DNA from: Ophioderma brevispina
Taxonomy: Eukaryota > Echinodermata > Ophiuroidea > Amphilepidida > Ophiodermatidae
Assembly: GCA_023653785.1 (NCBI GenBank)
Contig: JAMKCH010019721.1
Coordinates: 1-64,000 of the forward strand
Reading direction: 5' to 3'
DNA: 64,000 bases
This document shows positions 52,301 through 63,400 of this stretch, piece by piece; positions within the stretch are counted from its first letter, which is position 1, and each line of letters opens with the position of its first letter. A program made the position numbers and the translations under genes. Below the pieces are notes generated by a model that ran no database searches, was not told where the DNA came from, and was given only the letters and a program-made list of their open reading frames with translations.

Positions 52301-55300
52301 ACTCATAATGGATTAGGATCCAGTACTATTCCCACCTTGTTATCTCGCAAAGTATTCTTCAATTAAACATCCTCAGATAGGGCTCATAATAGGATTAGGA
52401 TCCAGTACTATTACCACTTGAATCTCTCACAGTATTTCTTAATTACATCCCCAGATAGGACTCATATAGGATTAGGATCCAAGTACTATTCCCACCTGTA
52501 TCTCTCCACCAGTATTTCTCATTTACATCCTCAGATAGGGTCCATTAATAGGATAGGATCCAGTACTATTCCCACAATGTATCTCTCTAGTATTTTTTCA
52601 ATTAATTACATCCTCAGATAGGAACTCAAGATCCCAAGATTCATTCAGTATTTTTTCAATCAATTACATCCTCAGATAGAACTCAAGATCCAAGATTCAT
52701 TTTATTTAGCATAACATATCGTATATGACAAAAAGTATGTAACAGTACATTATATAATAGTTCAAAAAGAAAGTAACAATTGAAAACTGTTTTAAGATGA
52801 AATAGATGAGCGATATGATATGCCAGGACCAGTAATGGACAACCCCGTGGGGCTTATAGTTATTGCTGGCCCTATAGACCAGTTAACATCCTACGTCACT
52901 TCTTTTGTTTCCTGCGAATCGTTATGGCCCATAGTATTAAAACTCTAACAGATATAATTGCCCAGTGTGTAACAGTCAGGCCGACCTATTTCAAGATACC
53001 AGGCCCTAACATGTTTACCAACATTGCTGTTAACTGGTCTCTAAAAATACAAGTAAGAATTTTACTCATAAAATAAATAGGATCCAGTACTATTCCCACC
53101 TTTTATCTCTCTCAGTATTTCTTCAATTACATCCTCAGATAGGACTCATAATAGGATTAGGATCCAGTACTATTCCCACCTTGTATCTCTCTCAGTATTT
53201 CTTCAATTACATCCTCAGATAGGACTCATAATAGGATTAGGATCCAGTACTATTCCCACCTTGTATCTCTCTCAGTATTTCTTCAATTCCATCCTCAGAT
53301 AGAACTCGTAATAGGATTAGGATCCAGGACTATTCCCACCTCATATATCTCTTGTCATTTTTTTTTAATTCTAAAAATTTAGTGCCATAATTTTCTGGAA
53401 TCTACTATAGTAGGTAGTTAATCTCTGATAATGGATGCAGGCATCCTTAATGGAATATCAAGTGGTCATTTAAACAATTTTTTTTTTTTTTTTTTTTTAT
53501 AGACCAGTTAACATCCTACGTCACTTCTTTTGTTTCCTGCGAATCGTTATGGCCCATAGTATTAAAACTCTAACAGATATAATTGCCCAGTGTGTAACAG
53601 TCAGGCCGACCTATTTCAAGATACCAGGCCCTAACATGTTTACCAACATTGCTGTTAACTGGTCTCTAAAAATACAAGTAAGAATTTTACTCATAAAATA
53701 AATAGGATCCAGTACTATTCCCACCTTTTATCTCTCTCAGTATTTCTTCAATTACATCCTAAGATAGAACTCGTAATAGGATTAGGATCCAGGACTATTC
53801 CCACCTCATATATCTCTTGTCATTTTTTTTTAATTCTAAAAAATTAGTGCCATAATTTTCTGGAATCAACTATAGTAGGTAGTTAATCTCTGATAATGGA
53901 TGCAGGCATCCTTAATGGAATATCAAGTGGTCATTTAAACAAATGATTGGTGAGGAGCTATCATCGTCTTCTATAATCCAGGGGCTCACTTTGGGAGAAC
54001 TTGTGTTTTCTTCTGCAAGTAGAAGTGGGTTTTCCATATTGTCAGTCATGTATGAAAGGTCATCTACCCTTTTTCCTGATCCATATACACTACTTAGCTT
54101 TTAATAATTTAACATGACCAACCAACTTATAGAAAATTTAACAATTCATATTTTCCATATTCTCCAATATTCTCGTTCAAGCTTACACCCATTACTGTGA
54201 TCCTGGGTCAGTGGTGTAATTTGTTTTGGCCACAGCACACATTTTGGCCACAGCACACACCCCACCACACCTCAGCAGATGCCAAACACATCAAAAATGA
54301 TGCAATGCAAAGGTGCCAAAAGAACCCACTCCAACAGGCCCATCTTCTGGTAAACTAAAATGTCAAGTCACCCAGAAACCCAAGCTGCTGGGCCCTAATG
54401 TATACCCGATAAGATGGTCTGTGACACTGTGGACATAGCCAACTCCAACATACCCAATGTATGACATAAAAATGACAAGACATGGCAAAAATTATTTGGA
54501 AATACCCCAAGACCCACCAGAGGCAGATCAAGAGTGGTCAATAAAAAGGGCTACAACCAGGAGGCACAAGGACTGATTTGGCCAAAAATGGGCTGAAGTT
54601 TTGCAAGATTGTGGTCAACTACCCTTAGGCCCTTTCTGGATCTGCCACTGAGACCCATATCTAAAGTGAAGAACCACTACATATCGAGTGGAACAAGTCG
54701 ACCCCCGTGGTGGCACCGATGGCACCTCCACAACCAACCCAACCATACTTTATGTTGATGTCACCAAATATCTGATGAAATTCTCTCTTTAGCCTAGAAG
54801 AACATTTCCTAAAAAATTGGTTTTATTTTTTTTTCCTGCATAATTTAGAATACTAATGTATTAAAACACTCCTGAAGTGAATGTCGCTGAGAACACTATT
54901 TGATTGTAATAAAAAGATGATTTTGTCTTTCCCATCATGCATTACAGAAAGTCCATGCATGCTTCTCTATAGGGCTGATCAGGAGAGCAGGGAAGTTCAA
55001 AGTTTTTTGGTTTTCTTTTCTACTCATTTGTCCAATGAAACATTCTTGGTAGGTATTCTACAACAAATCAAGTGCTAATTTAGAGAAACTTATATCCTTA
55101 GAAAATCTTCTTTATGTTTGTTAAAATAGCAGGTCTGGCTCCAGCTTCTTATTTTTCAAATAATTTTGAGAAAAGCATAAAGTGAATGGCGCCTCTTAAA
55201 GTAACATACAACATCCCTCCTGAGAACTGAAGATAGGTGGATGGGGGGGGGGGGGTGATAATTAATAAATGAAAGCGTGCAATTTACCGAACTGTTTTTT

Positions 55301-58300
55301 ACATACTCAATCATAACACTTGTTACCTGTAGGAATTGTCTCTATTGTTTATGCATCTGCTTTTCACAAATAAGATCTAGATTAAAATCTATGGAGAGAG
55401 CTCCCACACACCTTAATTGAATTTCAGAACTACCGTAATTTTCGGAATATAAGCCGCGCGGCGTATAAGCCACAGGGCCTAATAATCGCCGTATTAAGAT
55501 TCAGACCTTAACGTATAAGCCGCACCGCCAGATAAGCCGCACCAGCGACGGCCGACTTTAGGATCGTGTATAACGTGTACATAGAGAAACCAACGTATTA
55601 TTCAGTTTATAAGCATATTTACAGTTCAATATGTCGCACATGCCGACTTTTTTATATTTTAAATATTTTTAGAACAAATATTCAATTGAACATGAAATCA
55701 TGGAAGCAAAGTCAAGAAATCGGCCGAAATATTCCCATTTTCAAACTCTTCGTTACGTATTTTTTTAGTATGTTTCACATGCAGTGGCTATATTTTGTAC
55801 AGCATCGATAGGGTCATAATAAATATGCAGAAGAGGCTACATATTGTTTGTCGGCGCCTTTGCGACTAGTCACTATCTTCAATGGAAGCTACGCCTGAGG
55901 AAAGCGTTTACTACCAAGAAGACGGGCCGTGGATTCGTACCACGGAACTAGCAAGTCCCGAAGTGGGACGACGCCTGGATACGGGAACCCACACGGACAA
56001 TACCCTTATCAGCAGCATCATATCTAAGTTTACTTCACTATTGCGCAAAATCTGTTTTGTATAACTCATGTTTGTACGTTTTTTATCTCTACAATCATTT
56101 ATGTTTTTTATATCACATATCTTATTAAAGAAGAGGACTAATTTTGGTTGTCGGAACCCTTTGACTAGTAAAGTCACTATCTTCAATGGAAGCTACGCCT
56201 GCGGAAGGCGTTTACTACCAAGGAAGGCGGGGCCTGTTGGATTCATTACCACAGATAAACACGTCCAAGGGACACATTACTGGATACGGGAAATCCACTC
56301 CGACCAAAACCATTATTAGCCTCACAATCTAAGTTACTTGCACTAATTTCGGCAAAAGTTTGTATTAACTTATTGTTGTTACTTTTTTTATCTCATCATT
56401 AGGTTTTTATATAACATTTATCCTATTCAAGAAGAGACGAATATGGTTGGAAGGGAAGAGGGGGACCAGAGGACGACATACCAGCCACTGCCGATTCAGC
56501 CCTTGATGAGGACTGGTGGTGGCCCTATTTCACATTGACAGCGAAGGATGACGACGTGACGGGACTTACCACTCTTTTAAAGAGCGAAATGAGTGGTTTT
56601 GTCAAATAAAAAAAAAAAGCAAGAGTCACTTCCCAGTCCCCTCCCCCATGAAAAAAGTACAAGTCCCATTTGTCACACCCCAATAAAGAAACTGTTCTTT
56701 CTCTTTCTATTTCTTTCATATTTCACTTTCCTGTGTGTCGTTGTGGTTTCTTATTAGATATATATTAAAAAGGATTAGGCTATTTTCAAATTGCAAATTA
56801 AATATTAAGTACGATTTTTTTTTAAAATTATGAATAAAAAACATCTAAACTATAATTTAAAAAAAAATCAGTCTTTTAATTAAGAGAGTTCAGTTTCCAT
56901 TTTGAAATGTTTAGCTTCTAGCCCACCATTATTAAATGATTATTTTACAATCGCAAAATGAAATATTAAGTTACCAAACAAAAAAAATAAAAACACCTAG
57001 AATCTAATAAAAAATATCGGGTCTTTTTTATTAATAGCATTCAGTTCTAGTGTAAATCGTTTTAGCTCCTATTTGAAAAATGAAACGGAAAGAAATTCTA
57101 TAACAACGGTCTTGGTGCACATGAGTTCCCTTACTATACTGTTTCAAGTACGTACAGAGAAAAAAGAAGAAGTGAAAACTGTAAAAATTTGCTCTTTTAG
57201 TTCAAAAAGTAAAAAGCAGGTTGTTGCTTTAGTAATAAGTTTAAAGAGAAAAACAAGAACATTCACTAAAGACGAGCATTATGTCGCAAACGTAAAAATA
57301 TTTCGTCCCTATCTTTGCCCTTGGTCTCCAATCCAAGAACGGACCAGGCCGGAAAACGTTGCTTACCCTAGGTGATATGACAGCGATCTAGGCAGCATGC
57401 CATAAGTCACTTGACCTTATTGCGTTAAAACTAATACTTGAAATCTTGTACTCAGATGTGTTTTAAAAAAAAAAAAGATAAAAATGATACGTAATATTAC
57501 ATTTAAAACTCTCATAAAGGAAATATTCATTACACTAACACAAACTTAAAACAGGCTGGAATTGTTTAAAAAAAGCTGCAGACATAACCTATGAGGAAGT
57601 TTTTTTAGTTGTTAAAATACACGGGGAAAGTTCCATGATGGCCAAGAAAACACAAGGTTGGTTTTCGATTGGATGGTTCCCCGTGGTCGAATGTGCGAGT
57701 AATTACACGGTTGTTTGTCTGGGCGATCGAGCTGGTTCCCCGATGGTTGATGTTGTGAGTACGGTATTGTCTGTGGGCGGATCGAACATAGTGATTCATG
57801 TCTAGTCATTTGTATACAGACGATGCCGCTTCAATGCGCTTTTAATGTGTATAGACTTAGAGTCTCAACTGAAAGTACTTAATATTGACTCAGAATTATC
57901 AAAGGGGGCATAATCACACCACGGATTGTTTACACAAACGCAAAGTTGGTAAATTGAGGACACTTCAGATTGTCGGGTAATAGGTTATTTTTTATAGTTG
58001 TTTCAAGTCACTCACTTGGGGGTTTAATTTATTTAAACTTTCACTCAACGTATGAAGCCGCTGCGGTTTTTTAAGCGCGGCATCCTTTGAAAGCCTTTGA
58101 AAACAACGTATACGCCGCGGCTTATATTCCGAAAATTAAGGTAGACGAATTTACAAGATATTGCACAAATTGAATTGGCAATAACTGCGACCATGATAAA
58201 ATATTTCTCTATATTTTTAGCTTATAGATTCTACATGACTATTGATGAATGGGGGGTGCAGGGGTGCAACCACAAAAATAAAAAGTTCCAAAATTTAGAG

Positions 58301-60476
58301 AAATTTTGACAAGAAAGTCCACTTTTTTTGTGATGAGATGTTCAAAAGTCCACCAAATGACTTTTTAGGGGGTTAGGGCCACTTTCACCAAAAAAGGTCC
58401 ACTTTTAGAGGTCCTGCACCCCCCAAAATAAATCCCGTGTACGGCCCTCTTTGGGAGGTAGGCTTTAGACATATTAGCCACACGAACATGATAAAAGATG
58501 GTCAGAGCAGGATAAATAATATTCAGAATTTTCCAACTAAAGGGCAATACAAATACTTTTTGTTTTGGCCTAATTACATTATACTCCTTCATACCTATAT
58601 TATATCATGCATTTTTTTCTGAAAAAAAAAATAAAGTACATTTGCAGAGTGGGGCAAAGGGTATTGTGTAATTATGCCCTTTTGTTTGTTTGAAAGTTAG
58701 GTCTACAGAACTATTTTTTTAACAACATTATGGTCTTTGACAGTGAATTTTGGGACAAATTAGAGGTTGTGGATCTGAAAAAGCATATTTTGGGCTATTA
58801 AAGGTATAGTCACACAGAAGACAGCTCCCGACCCAACCACTTCCCGACTACACAAGACCGCATTTATTTTCAAAATCGGCTACAGTCTTGTTCAAACTTG
58901 CAAAATTTACAATTTTTATCCCGACCAGGGACGATTATTCTGCGAGTATCCCCGTCAAGGGATGCTGAAACGCCGAGCAGTAGGCGACAGCATCATGGAA
59001 TCAACAAGATCCAGCATGTTTAATTGGCGACACCACTTGTTCAGTCCCCGATTAGTCGCCGACCTTGAAATGACGGCACAAGTTGTGACATGTCGCTGTC
59101 AAGACTGCTCGTTGATTGGTCGCCGAATTTTTTTTATTGACGCCAAGAAAGGTCCCGTCACATGGAGACAACCCGCAACGCGACCCAACCTCTTTCCACT
59201 ACACAAGCCCAACATTTCTTTCCAAATCGGCTGCAGTCTTTCTTGTTCAAATACAAGACTAGATTCTCAAATCCGCCGAGCAGTAGGGGCGATCAGCATG
59301 TCCACTGCTTATTCTATCAGAGGTCGCCGACCTTAACACGACAGCACAAGTGGCTGTCAAGACTGCATGTCGGAGACTCATCTTCTGTAGTCGCCGAGTT
59401 TAGTCGCCGATTCAACCTACCAGTTGGCTTGCATTTTCTCTTTCTCTCCCCCCCTTGGAGCGACTCATTGCCGACCACTTTCCAACTACACACAACCACT
59501 CATGAAGCGCACCAACTCATCGCTACCGCTTCCATCCAAAACCGCTCCGTGTTCAAGCCGACCTTCCCGATCCAAAACGCGCCACAATTTTTTTAAGCGG
59601 CAAGAAAATCGTGGCGGGTTTTTTTCAAATTTGCCACGTGTCCCGACTCACACAAGACTGCATAAGACTGCACAAGAAGTCCCCACGACTTGGGGGGCCA
59701 AAACTACACCTGAAAAAGGACAATTACTTACGCACGATTTTTCGCAAAAATTGCCAATCGGACATTAGAGTCTTGAGCAGTCCGGAAGCGGTTTTCTCGC
59801 AAATAAGGGGTAAGACTACAGACGACTACACAGACATGCCCATACCTTACCAAACTACACAATGAAAACAGAAACTGCTCCGATTTTCGAAAATTGGCCA
59901 ATCGGCACCAAGTCCTGGACAAGTCTGGCAGGGTTTTTCCTAAGCAAAAACTCGGCTGTGTGACCTGAGCCTTAAGCTGATTTTTTTTTACTGGGTTAGA
60001 GACAAGCAGGGGTCTTAAGAACTTGAACACACTAAAACAGGGTCTAACAAGTGCAGGAACTTGAACCTGGGTGTCTGGCACGCCAACCCCATTACCTCAT
60101 TTTAAGTGTACCCCAATGGTCATTTTAGACACACCAAGCATGATGAATTTGTGCTGAACCTATGTGAACATGATTAATCATAATGTAGACAGATTATAGT
60201 GCATTCCAATTTCCAGTAACAGCAGTAAGCTGAGGGAATTGGGACTCGCGATGCAACGCAACCCATTCTTAAGTCAAATGCCCATAATAAGTAATGGGGA
60301 TTAATAACAGTAAGTAGGATGAATCGGCTTACGATGGGTCTTGCGATGGGTTGAAATCTTTGTCAAACAAACATGTGAACTTACCTTGCAACTTTCTGTC
60401 CATTGCGATATCCCCTCAGATCAACTGTAACTCCAGTGTCACTGTAAGCGGTTAAGTTGAGCTCTGAGAACTCGCA
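43487..60476 (-). CDS. syn: Synapsin, partial: three internal exons of domain C
   Basis: Synapsins are phosphoproteins on the cytoplasmic face of synaptic vesicles; domain C has an ATP-grasp fold. Three minus-strand exons read in order: CEFSELNLTAYSDTG...RNGQKVAR (60385-60476), then SFKPDFVLVRQHARSM...NLIIGFQYG...VPSVNS (45007-45159), then FSQLSKFQEKHGREKFPLVD...FYPNHKEM (43487-43577). These align end to end with consecutive vertebrate synapsin exons, at equal residue counts once short indels are allowed, and with shared splice positions. Introns of 15.2 kb and 1.4 kb separate them. Upstream exons (domains A, B and the start of C) lie beyond the right edge or were not recognised. The next downstream exon (GHAHSGMGK region) was not found before position 1, so the following intron exceeds 43 kb and houses TIMP. 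Exons 4 and 5 contain small frame breaks, probably assembly errors. Confidence 0.93.
43921..44375. mobile_element. Tigger/pogo-like DNA transposon remnant
   Basis: Left end CAGTTGACTCTGTTAATCGG and inverted right end CAGTTGAAGCTGGGTAATCGG, with internal GTCCCGATTATC and GTCCCAATTAA motifs. These CAGTTGA...TAATCGG ends are typical of pogo/Tigger elements. About 455 bp, no transposase. It lies in the intron between synapsin exons 4 and 5. Confidence 0.65.
45007..45159 (-). CDS. syn: Synapsin exon 4, coding match interrupted by three short deletions
   Basis: The acceptor is gttatccag on the minus strand and the donor is CCTTGGGTG|gtagat. The long middle frame reads FVLVRQHARSMEVSEDWKN then LIIGFQYGNVPSVNS and WQAIYNF. 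The flanks match the family only in other frames: FKPD just after the acceptor and KPWV just before the donor. The exon is 153 bp against 157 expected from 53 aligned residues. This agrees with losses of 1, 1 and 2 bases near 45157, 45144 and 45019. The splice sites and sense sequence are well conserved, which argues for sequence errors rather than decay. Confidence 0.88.
45590..45960 (-). mobile_element. Non-LTR retrotransposon (LINE) 3' remnant
   Basis: On the minus strand the decayed frame reads MLYGSVTW..., then after several stops MGLEEAMECLVKVNNVCWYGHVVRKEDDE. These are the Y-G-S-E-T-W and (V/L)xWYGHVxRxxDD motifs near the C-terminal end of LINE reverse transcriptase ORFs. No intact ORF. 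Confidence 0.75.
45602..46560. repeat. Long inverted repeat (arms about 91 bp) enclosing a LINE fragment and a T-tract
   Basis: 45602-45692 and 46470-46560 are inverted copies sharing TAACACTTACTGT, GTGATCGAGATCT, CATGTGGCA.GGTATT and TAAGAGGTGTTAA. The right arm contains the perfect 18-bp palindrome TGATCGAGATCTCGATCA. The interior holds the LINE remnant and the 46243-46420 T-tract. It is either a fold-back DNA element or an inverted duplication. Confidence 0.75.
46243..46421. repeat. T-tract of about 178 bp with sparse G interruptions
   Basis: Near-homopolymeric T with eight isolated G, including one TGTGTG. The poly-Phe and poly-Lys frames across it are meaningless. Confidence 0.95.
46660..47339. 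mobile_element. MITE-like element with GCGTGTTTCTAC ends, 680 bp
   Basis: GCGTGTTTCTAC at 46660-46671 is inverted at 47328-47339. The interior has further AGTAGAAACA, GTAGAAACAGC and ATAGAAACAGC motifs and GC-rich GCCGTGTTG/GCCGTGTCGG blocks. No coding motif; superfamily not assigned. Confidence 0.6.
47340..48600. other. Intronic DNA, nothing recognised
   Basis: No supported feature. Confidence 0.35.
48615..48690 (-). repeat. tRNA-like SINE head fragment
   Basis: The minus strand has GGTCCCAGGTTCAAGTCCCAGC, a B-box/T-arm motif, after a poor A-box region. It cannot fold as a full tRNA. Confidence 0.5.
49120..49612 (-). mobile_element. tRNA-derived SINE with a long conserved body
   Basis: On the minus strand a tRNA-like head (CTAGCGTTTAGGGTTCTTGCC, then GGGGTTTCGAATCCTTGG) is followed by a body containing CCTTCGGAGGGGACGTTAAG then CCGTCGGTCCCGTGTAC and GAGAGTCACAACTG. 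That GGACGTTAAGCCGTCGG block recurs in SINEs of marine invertebrates. The 3' limit near 49120-49290 is uncertain. Confidence 0.6.
49980..52690. repeat. 80-bp minisatellite, about 34 degenerate copies of two subtypes
   Basis: The unit runs GGATTAGGATCCAGTACTAT, TCCCACCTTGTATCTCTCTC, AGTATTTCTTCAATTACATC, CTCAGATAGGACTCATAATA. One subtype has CAGTATTTCTTCAATTACATCC, the other TTAGTATTTTCAGTGACATCC. They partly alternate between 50.6 and 52.2 kb, giving a higher-order period near 155 bp. Copies differ mostly by 1-2 bp indels. Confidence 0.95.
52691..52872. other. Single-copy spacer between minisatellite and duplication
   Basis: No coding signal or repeat recognised. Confidence 0.3.
52873..53941. 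repeat. Segmental tandem duplication joined by T21
   Basis: 52873-53477 recurs at 53499-53941, offset 625 bp at the start and 465 bp at the end. The second copy lacks exactly two 80-bp minisatellite units. Elsewhere the copies are almost identical. A run of 21 T (53478-53498) sits at the junction. The copies carry near-perfect minisatellite units, unlike the noisy array to the left. Confidence 0.92.
53942..55430. other. Intronic DNA, nothing recognised
   Basis: A short direct repeat (TTTTGGCCACAGCACACA twice, 54222-54260) and a G-run near 55244 only. Confidence 0.35.
55431..58143. mobile_element. 2.7 kb DNA transposon-like element, TA target site
   Basis: Left end TACCGTAATTTTCGGAATAT then AAGCCGCGCGGCGTATA; inverted right end TACCTTAATTTTCGGAATAT then AAGCCGCGGCGTATAC. 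Flanking TA and (C)CGTATTTTCGGA.TATAAGC.GC ends resemble ISL2EU/PIF-like families, though the superfamily is not certain. No intact transposase ORF was found, so it is non-autonomous or decayed. It contains a 300-bp tandem repeat. Confidence 0.75.
55830..56430. repeat. Two tandem 300-bp units inside the 2.7 kb element
   Basis: Each unit has GAAGAGG, TTGTCGG, CACTATCTTCAATGGAAGCT then ACGCCTG.GGAA.GCGTTTAC, GGATACGGGAA and TTTTTTATCTC. Unit starts lie at 55830 and 56130, with a third GAAGAG start at 56431. The first unit keeps a 60-residue open frame starting MEATPEESVYYQEDGPWIRT; the second begins MEATPAEGVYYQ and then shifts. Confidence 0.85.
58144..58797. other. Spacer with C-rich repeat relic
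   Basis: 58250-58440 (GGGGTGCAGGGGTGCAA...TCCACTTTTAGAGGTCC) resembles the TCCACTTTTA stretch near 18889 in TIMP intron 1. Unclassified; no gene. Confidence 0.35.
58802..59971. mobile_element. 1.17 kb TTAA-flanked element with GTCACACAG ends and internal repeats
   Basis: AGGTATAGTCACACAG at the left and, inverted, GGCTCAGGTCACACAG at the right, with TTAA on both sides (58798-58801 and 59972-59975). The interior is unusually GC-rich for the window and repeats GTCGCCGA, CGACT(A)CACAAGAC, TTCAAAT/ATCGGC and TGACATGTCGCTGTCAAGACTG-like blocks. Open frames across it show no transposase motif. TTAA suggests piggyBac or Kolobok mobilisation. Confidence 0.65.
60040..60105 (-). repeat. tRNA-like SINE head fragment
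   Basis: The minus strand has GGGGTTGGCGTGCCAGACACC then CAGGTTCAAGTTCCTGC, resembling A and B boxes. No complete cloverleaf. Confidence 0.5.
60385..60476 (-). CDS. syn: Synapsin exon 3 (vertebrate numbering)
   Basis: On the minus strand tttgatgcag precedes TGC GAG TTC TCA and the exon ends GTTGCAAG|gtaagt (phase 0 in, phase 2 out). It encodes CEFSELNLTAYSDTGVTVDL then RGYRNGQKVA(R). EFSELNL and RNGxKV are family hallmarks, and the start coincides with the vertebrate VEQ|AEFSEL junction. The frame is intact over all 92 bp. Confidence 0.95.
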
Positions 60477-60479
60477 CTG

Positions 60480-63400
60480 CATCAAAAGTAGTGAGTGTTG
60501 AAGTGAAATGAATAATGATAATTTGGCAACAAATTGAATATACTTCATACACGTATAAAGCAATAACAGCACAAGTCTTGCCAGAAAATCTTCAAGGTGA
60601 ATGAAAATATTGTCACTTATTTTGAAAATGTTGGCTATGGTTTCAATAAGGCTCCTGTGGAATTTTATTCCGATTCACCCATAATCATGATGAATTACTT
60701 ACAGTATACTTCTGGAACTTTTGCAGAATTAGGCAAAATCACAAAACAAGGACTAAATTCGTGTTTCTTTGATCCTGTTTATACTACATATCATTTGGTA
60801 TTCGTGATTTTCACTCCTTGGTAAGAAAGTAAACCGTTTTGATTTAGCAAAAAAAAGAATTTCTACTTGAAAATACTATTGCGGCCCATTATTGATTGAC
60901 TCAAGTAATGCATATTCATACTGCGTTGACAGGTACATACTCTTGCCATCACCCCGGCAACTCATCAAAATTACATTAAACTATAGCAGTGGTTAAGATT
61001 TAAGAATGAAGATCTTTTAAAAGGACCTAAACTGTTCAATCCTAATATCAAACTCTCCATGGATCTTCTTTCCTCGAAAATATTTGGACCTAAAAAGTAA
61101 TCCTATTCAAATTGTTAATTTGAATATGTGACAAAGAAAAAGGGATCACATCATTACCAATATCCAAATCAATCAATCAACTAATAGGAATATAGGAATA
61201 ATGAATTGGCAAAGAAAAAATTGCCACATCAATTTTGATTAAAATCGGCACAATAATTTTACTCACTATCACCTAAAAGTGAACTAGTTATTTCTCAGTG
61301 AGTCATTTTTCCGAGGAGGAGGTAGTATGATTTCCAAAATGAAGTTATTCAATTGAGTACTTTCCCTGTGGAAATTCATTTCTTTTGGCTTGTATCATTA
61401 TTGTACTGAAATCAGTATTTTGCATGTGAGATATAAAGTAAAGTTTTTAGACAAAAGAAATCAAAACAGAAGTAATGTAAACAATGCACCCGGTCTTCTG
61501 AGACAAACGTATTTTTTTCTTGGGCCTTAGTATATTCAAAATCTCATTAACTGATAAGGTGAATAGCCCCCCAGGGTCTACACCATATAAACGGCAACTG
61601 TCTTAAAGGAATTACAAGGCCCTAACAGAAAACATTACCAATTTTCTTAATTAATATGATAAAAAACACCAGTATATTAAATTTAACTGTAACAAATCCC
61701 ATGAAGCACATTAAAGGTAATGTCTGCTTCCTTTCTTCTACATTAGGACTTTAGTCAGCAAACTTCTCAAAGAACTTAGTTACGTTGACCTATCTGCATC
61801 AATTATTTAAAGATCAATTACTAGCCAGTTGTTTGTAGCATGTGAGGACAAGTCAAATGGCAGTAGCCATTTATGCCTTCGATTAAGCAAAATTTGTTCA
61901 GGTTAAGCCTATGTGTACCTTCTGAGAAAACAGGCATTGGGCAGATTAAATACCACCATCAGAGGATGAAGTCCAGGACCTCATTCAATAAAGCAACAGT
62001 GGCAAATAGGGGGGGTATTTTTTATTCCAGGGGAATAGAGGAAGTAAAATTTTTGTTGGTCCCCTTGCTTTCATTCAAAAAAATTTCACATTCCCACCTG
62101 ATTTTTATTATTTTTTTTTTACAAAAGTAAATGGCTAATTTCTTTTTCTGATCCCTTCTTGATTACGTAGAACTTCATGTTTCCCTCTTGTCTCACCAAA
62201 TTTTCAGATTCCATTAAAATACTCCCACCCCCCACCCCCCCCCCCCCCCCCCCCCCCACCCCCCGCCATAAATAAGGACCCCTCCCTTAGGCCCAGCATT
62301 GAACTTTTTGCAAACTGCAGCCACTTTGGTGATTTGTTGTGGGTGCTCCCATAACCTACATGACAACCTATGTTGTATTTTAGCACAACAGTGCCATTAC
62401 TATTAAGTTATACAATAAAATCCAAAACAACCCTTTTAACAGTAGAAACAATAATGCTGATAGCAAATTACCACTTCAGGTTTTTTAGGATCACATGTTA
62501 AACAATAGTTGACTTCAAAATTCAGGATTTCAAGCTTGGCGCCACTGACCAACTTATTTAACCAGATGAGAGAAAATTATAAATTTAAATATTAGTCATT
62601 GTGAAGACCCCAGTTGTAATATTTACTTATAAATGATATTGACGATTTACACAGAAAATAAGTAGTGTCATCTTTCAGTAAGATCTGATAACAGTTTTTA
62701 ATACTAGATATCATTTCAAGGGACTTAACAAGAAACTTGGCATTGATATACAGGGGTGGCTTCTGAAGAGGTTTGCCTTATCTGTATGCAGGCATTTAAA
62801 AAAGGGGCGTTTTTAGAAGCCTTGTTTTTTTTTCTTTGAAAAAATAATAATACAGGGACAAAGGAAGATGGCAGGCAGTGGCGGGCCAAGACTCATTCAT
62901 TATAGCAAAGACCAAAAATGCAAAGAAATTACAGAACTTACAGAGTGCAAACACAACAATTGGGTGCTTTGATGTGGGTGAGTCATGGGCTTTCCCAGAC
63001 CCACATAAGGACTCGTCTCGTTTTATATTCATACAAAAAAATTCAGAAAAACAACCCTTCCAGTGGAGTTGATTCTTTCAACTCAAAAGGTGTTGAATAA
63101 GACAATTTCCTTGTTCAAATATAAAAAAAATTAGATTTTTTGTCAAGATTTTGCGTGATCCTAAATAATCGGGATAGGACACTTGATGAATGAGACTGGG
63201 CATTATGCAGGAAATCTGTGTTATTCGTTCGCCAGTCGTCGTGTGATATTACGATTACATAACACTGGGTCCAAAAATCATGCATGCATAAATATTACAT
63301 CATGCTGCATAAATTATAGCTAATTAGGTTAGCTTATCGAAATTGGGGGCGATGATTATCACCATCGATATCAAAATCGCTTATGGGCATTAGGACACAG

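Noticed and set aside
49974..52621. Ser/Ile/Thr-rich repeated open frames (DRTHNRIGS)
   Set aside because: They are translations of the 80-bp minisatellite, broken by frame changes in nearly every unit.
49980..53815. CRISPR array
   Set aside because: The repeat is a head-to-tail 80-bp unit without unique spacers, in an animal genome.
57605..57809. Minus-strand Arg/His-rich frames inside the 2.7 kb element
   Set aside because: Two overlapping frames over the same short GC-richer patch, with no transposase or DNA-binding motif seen.
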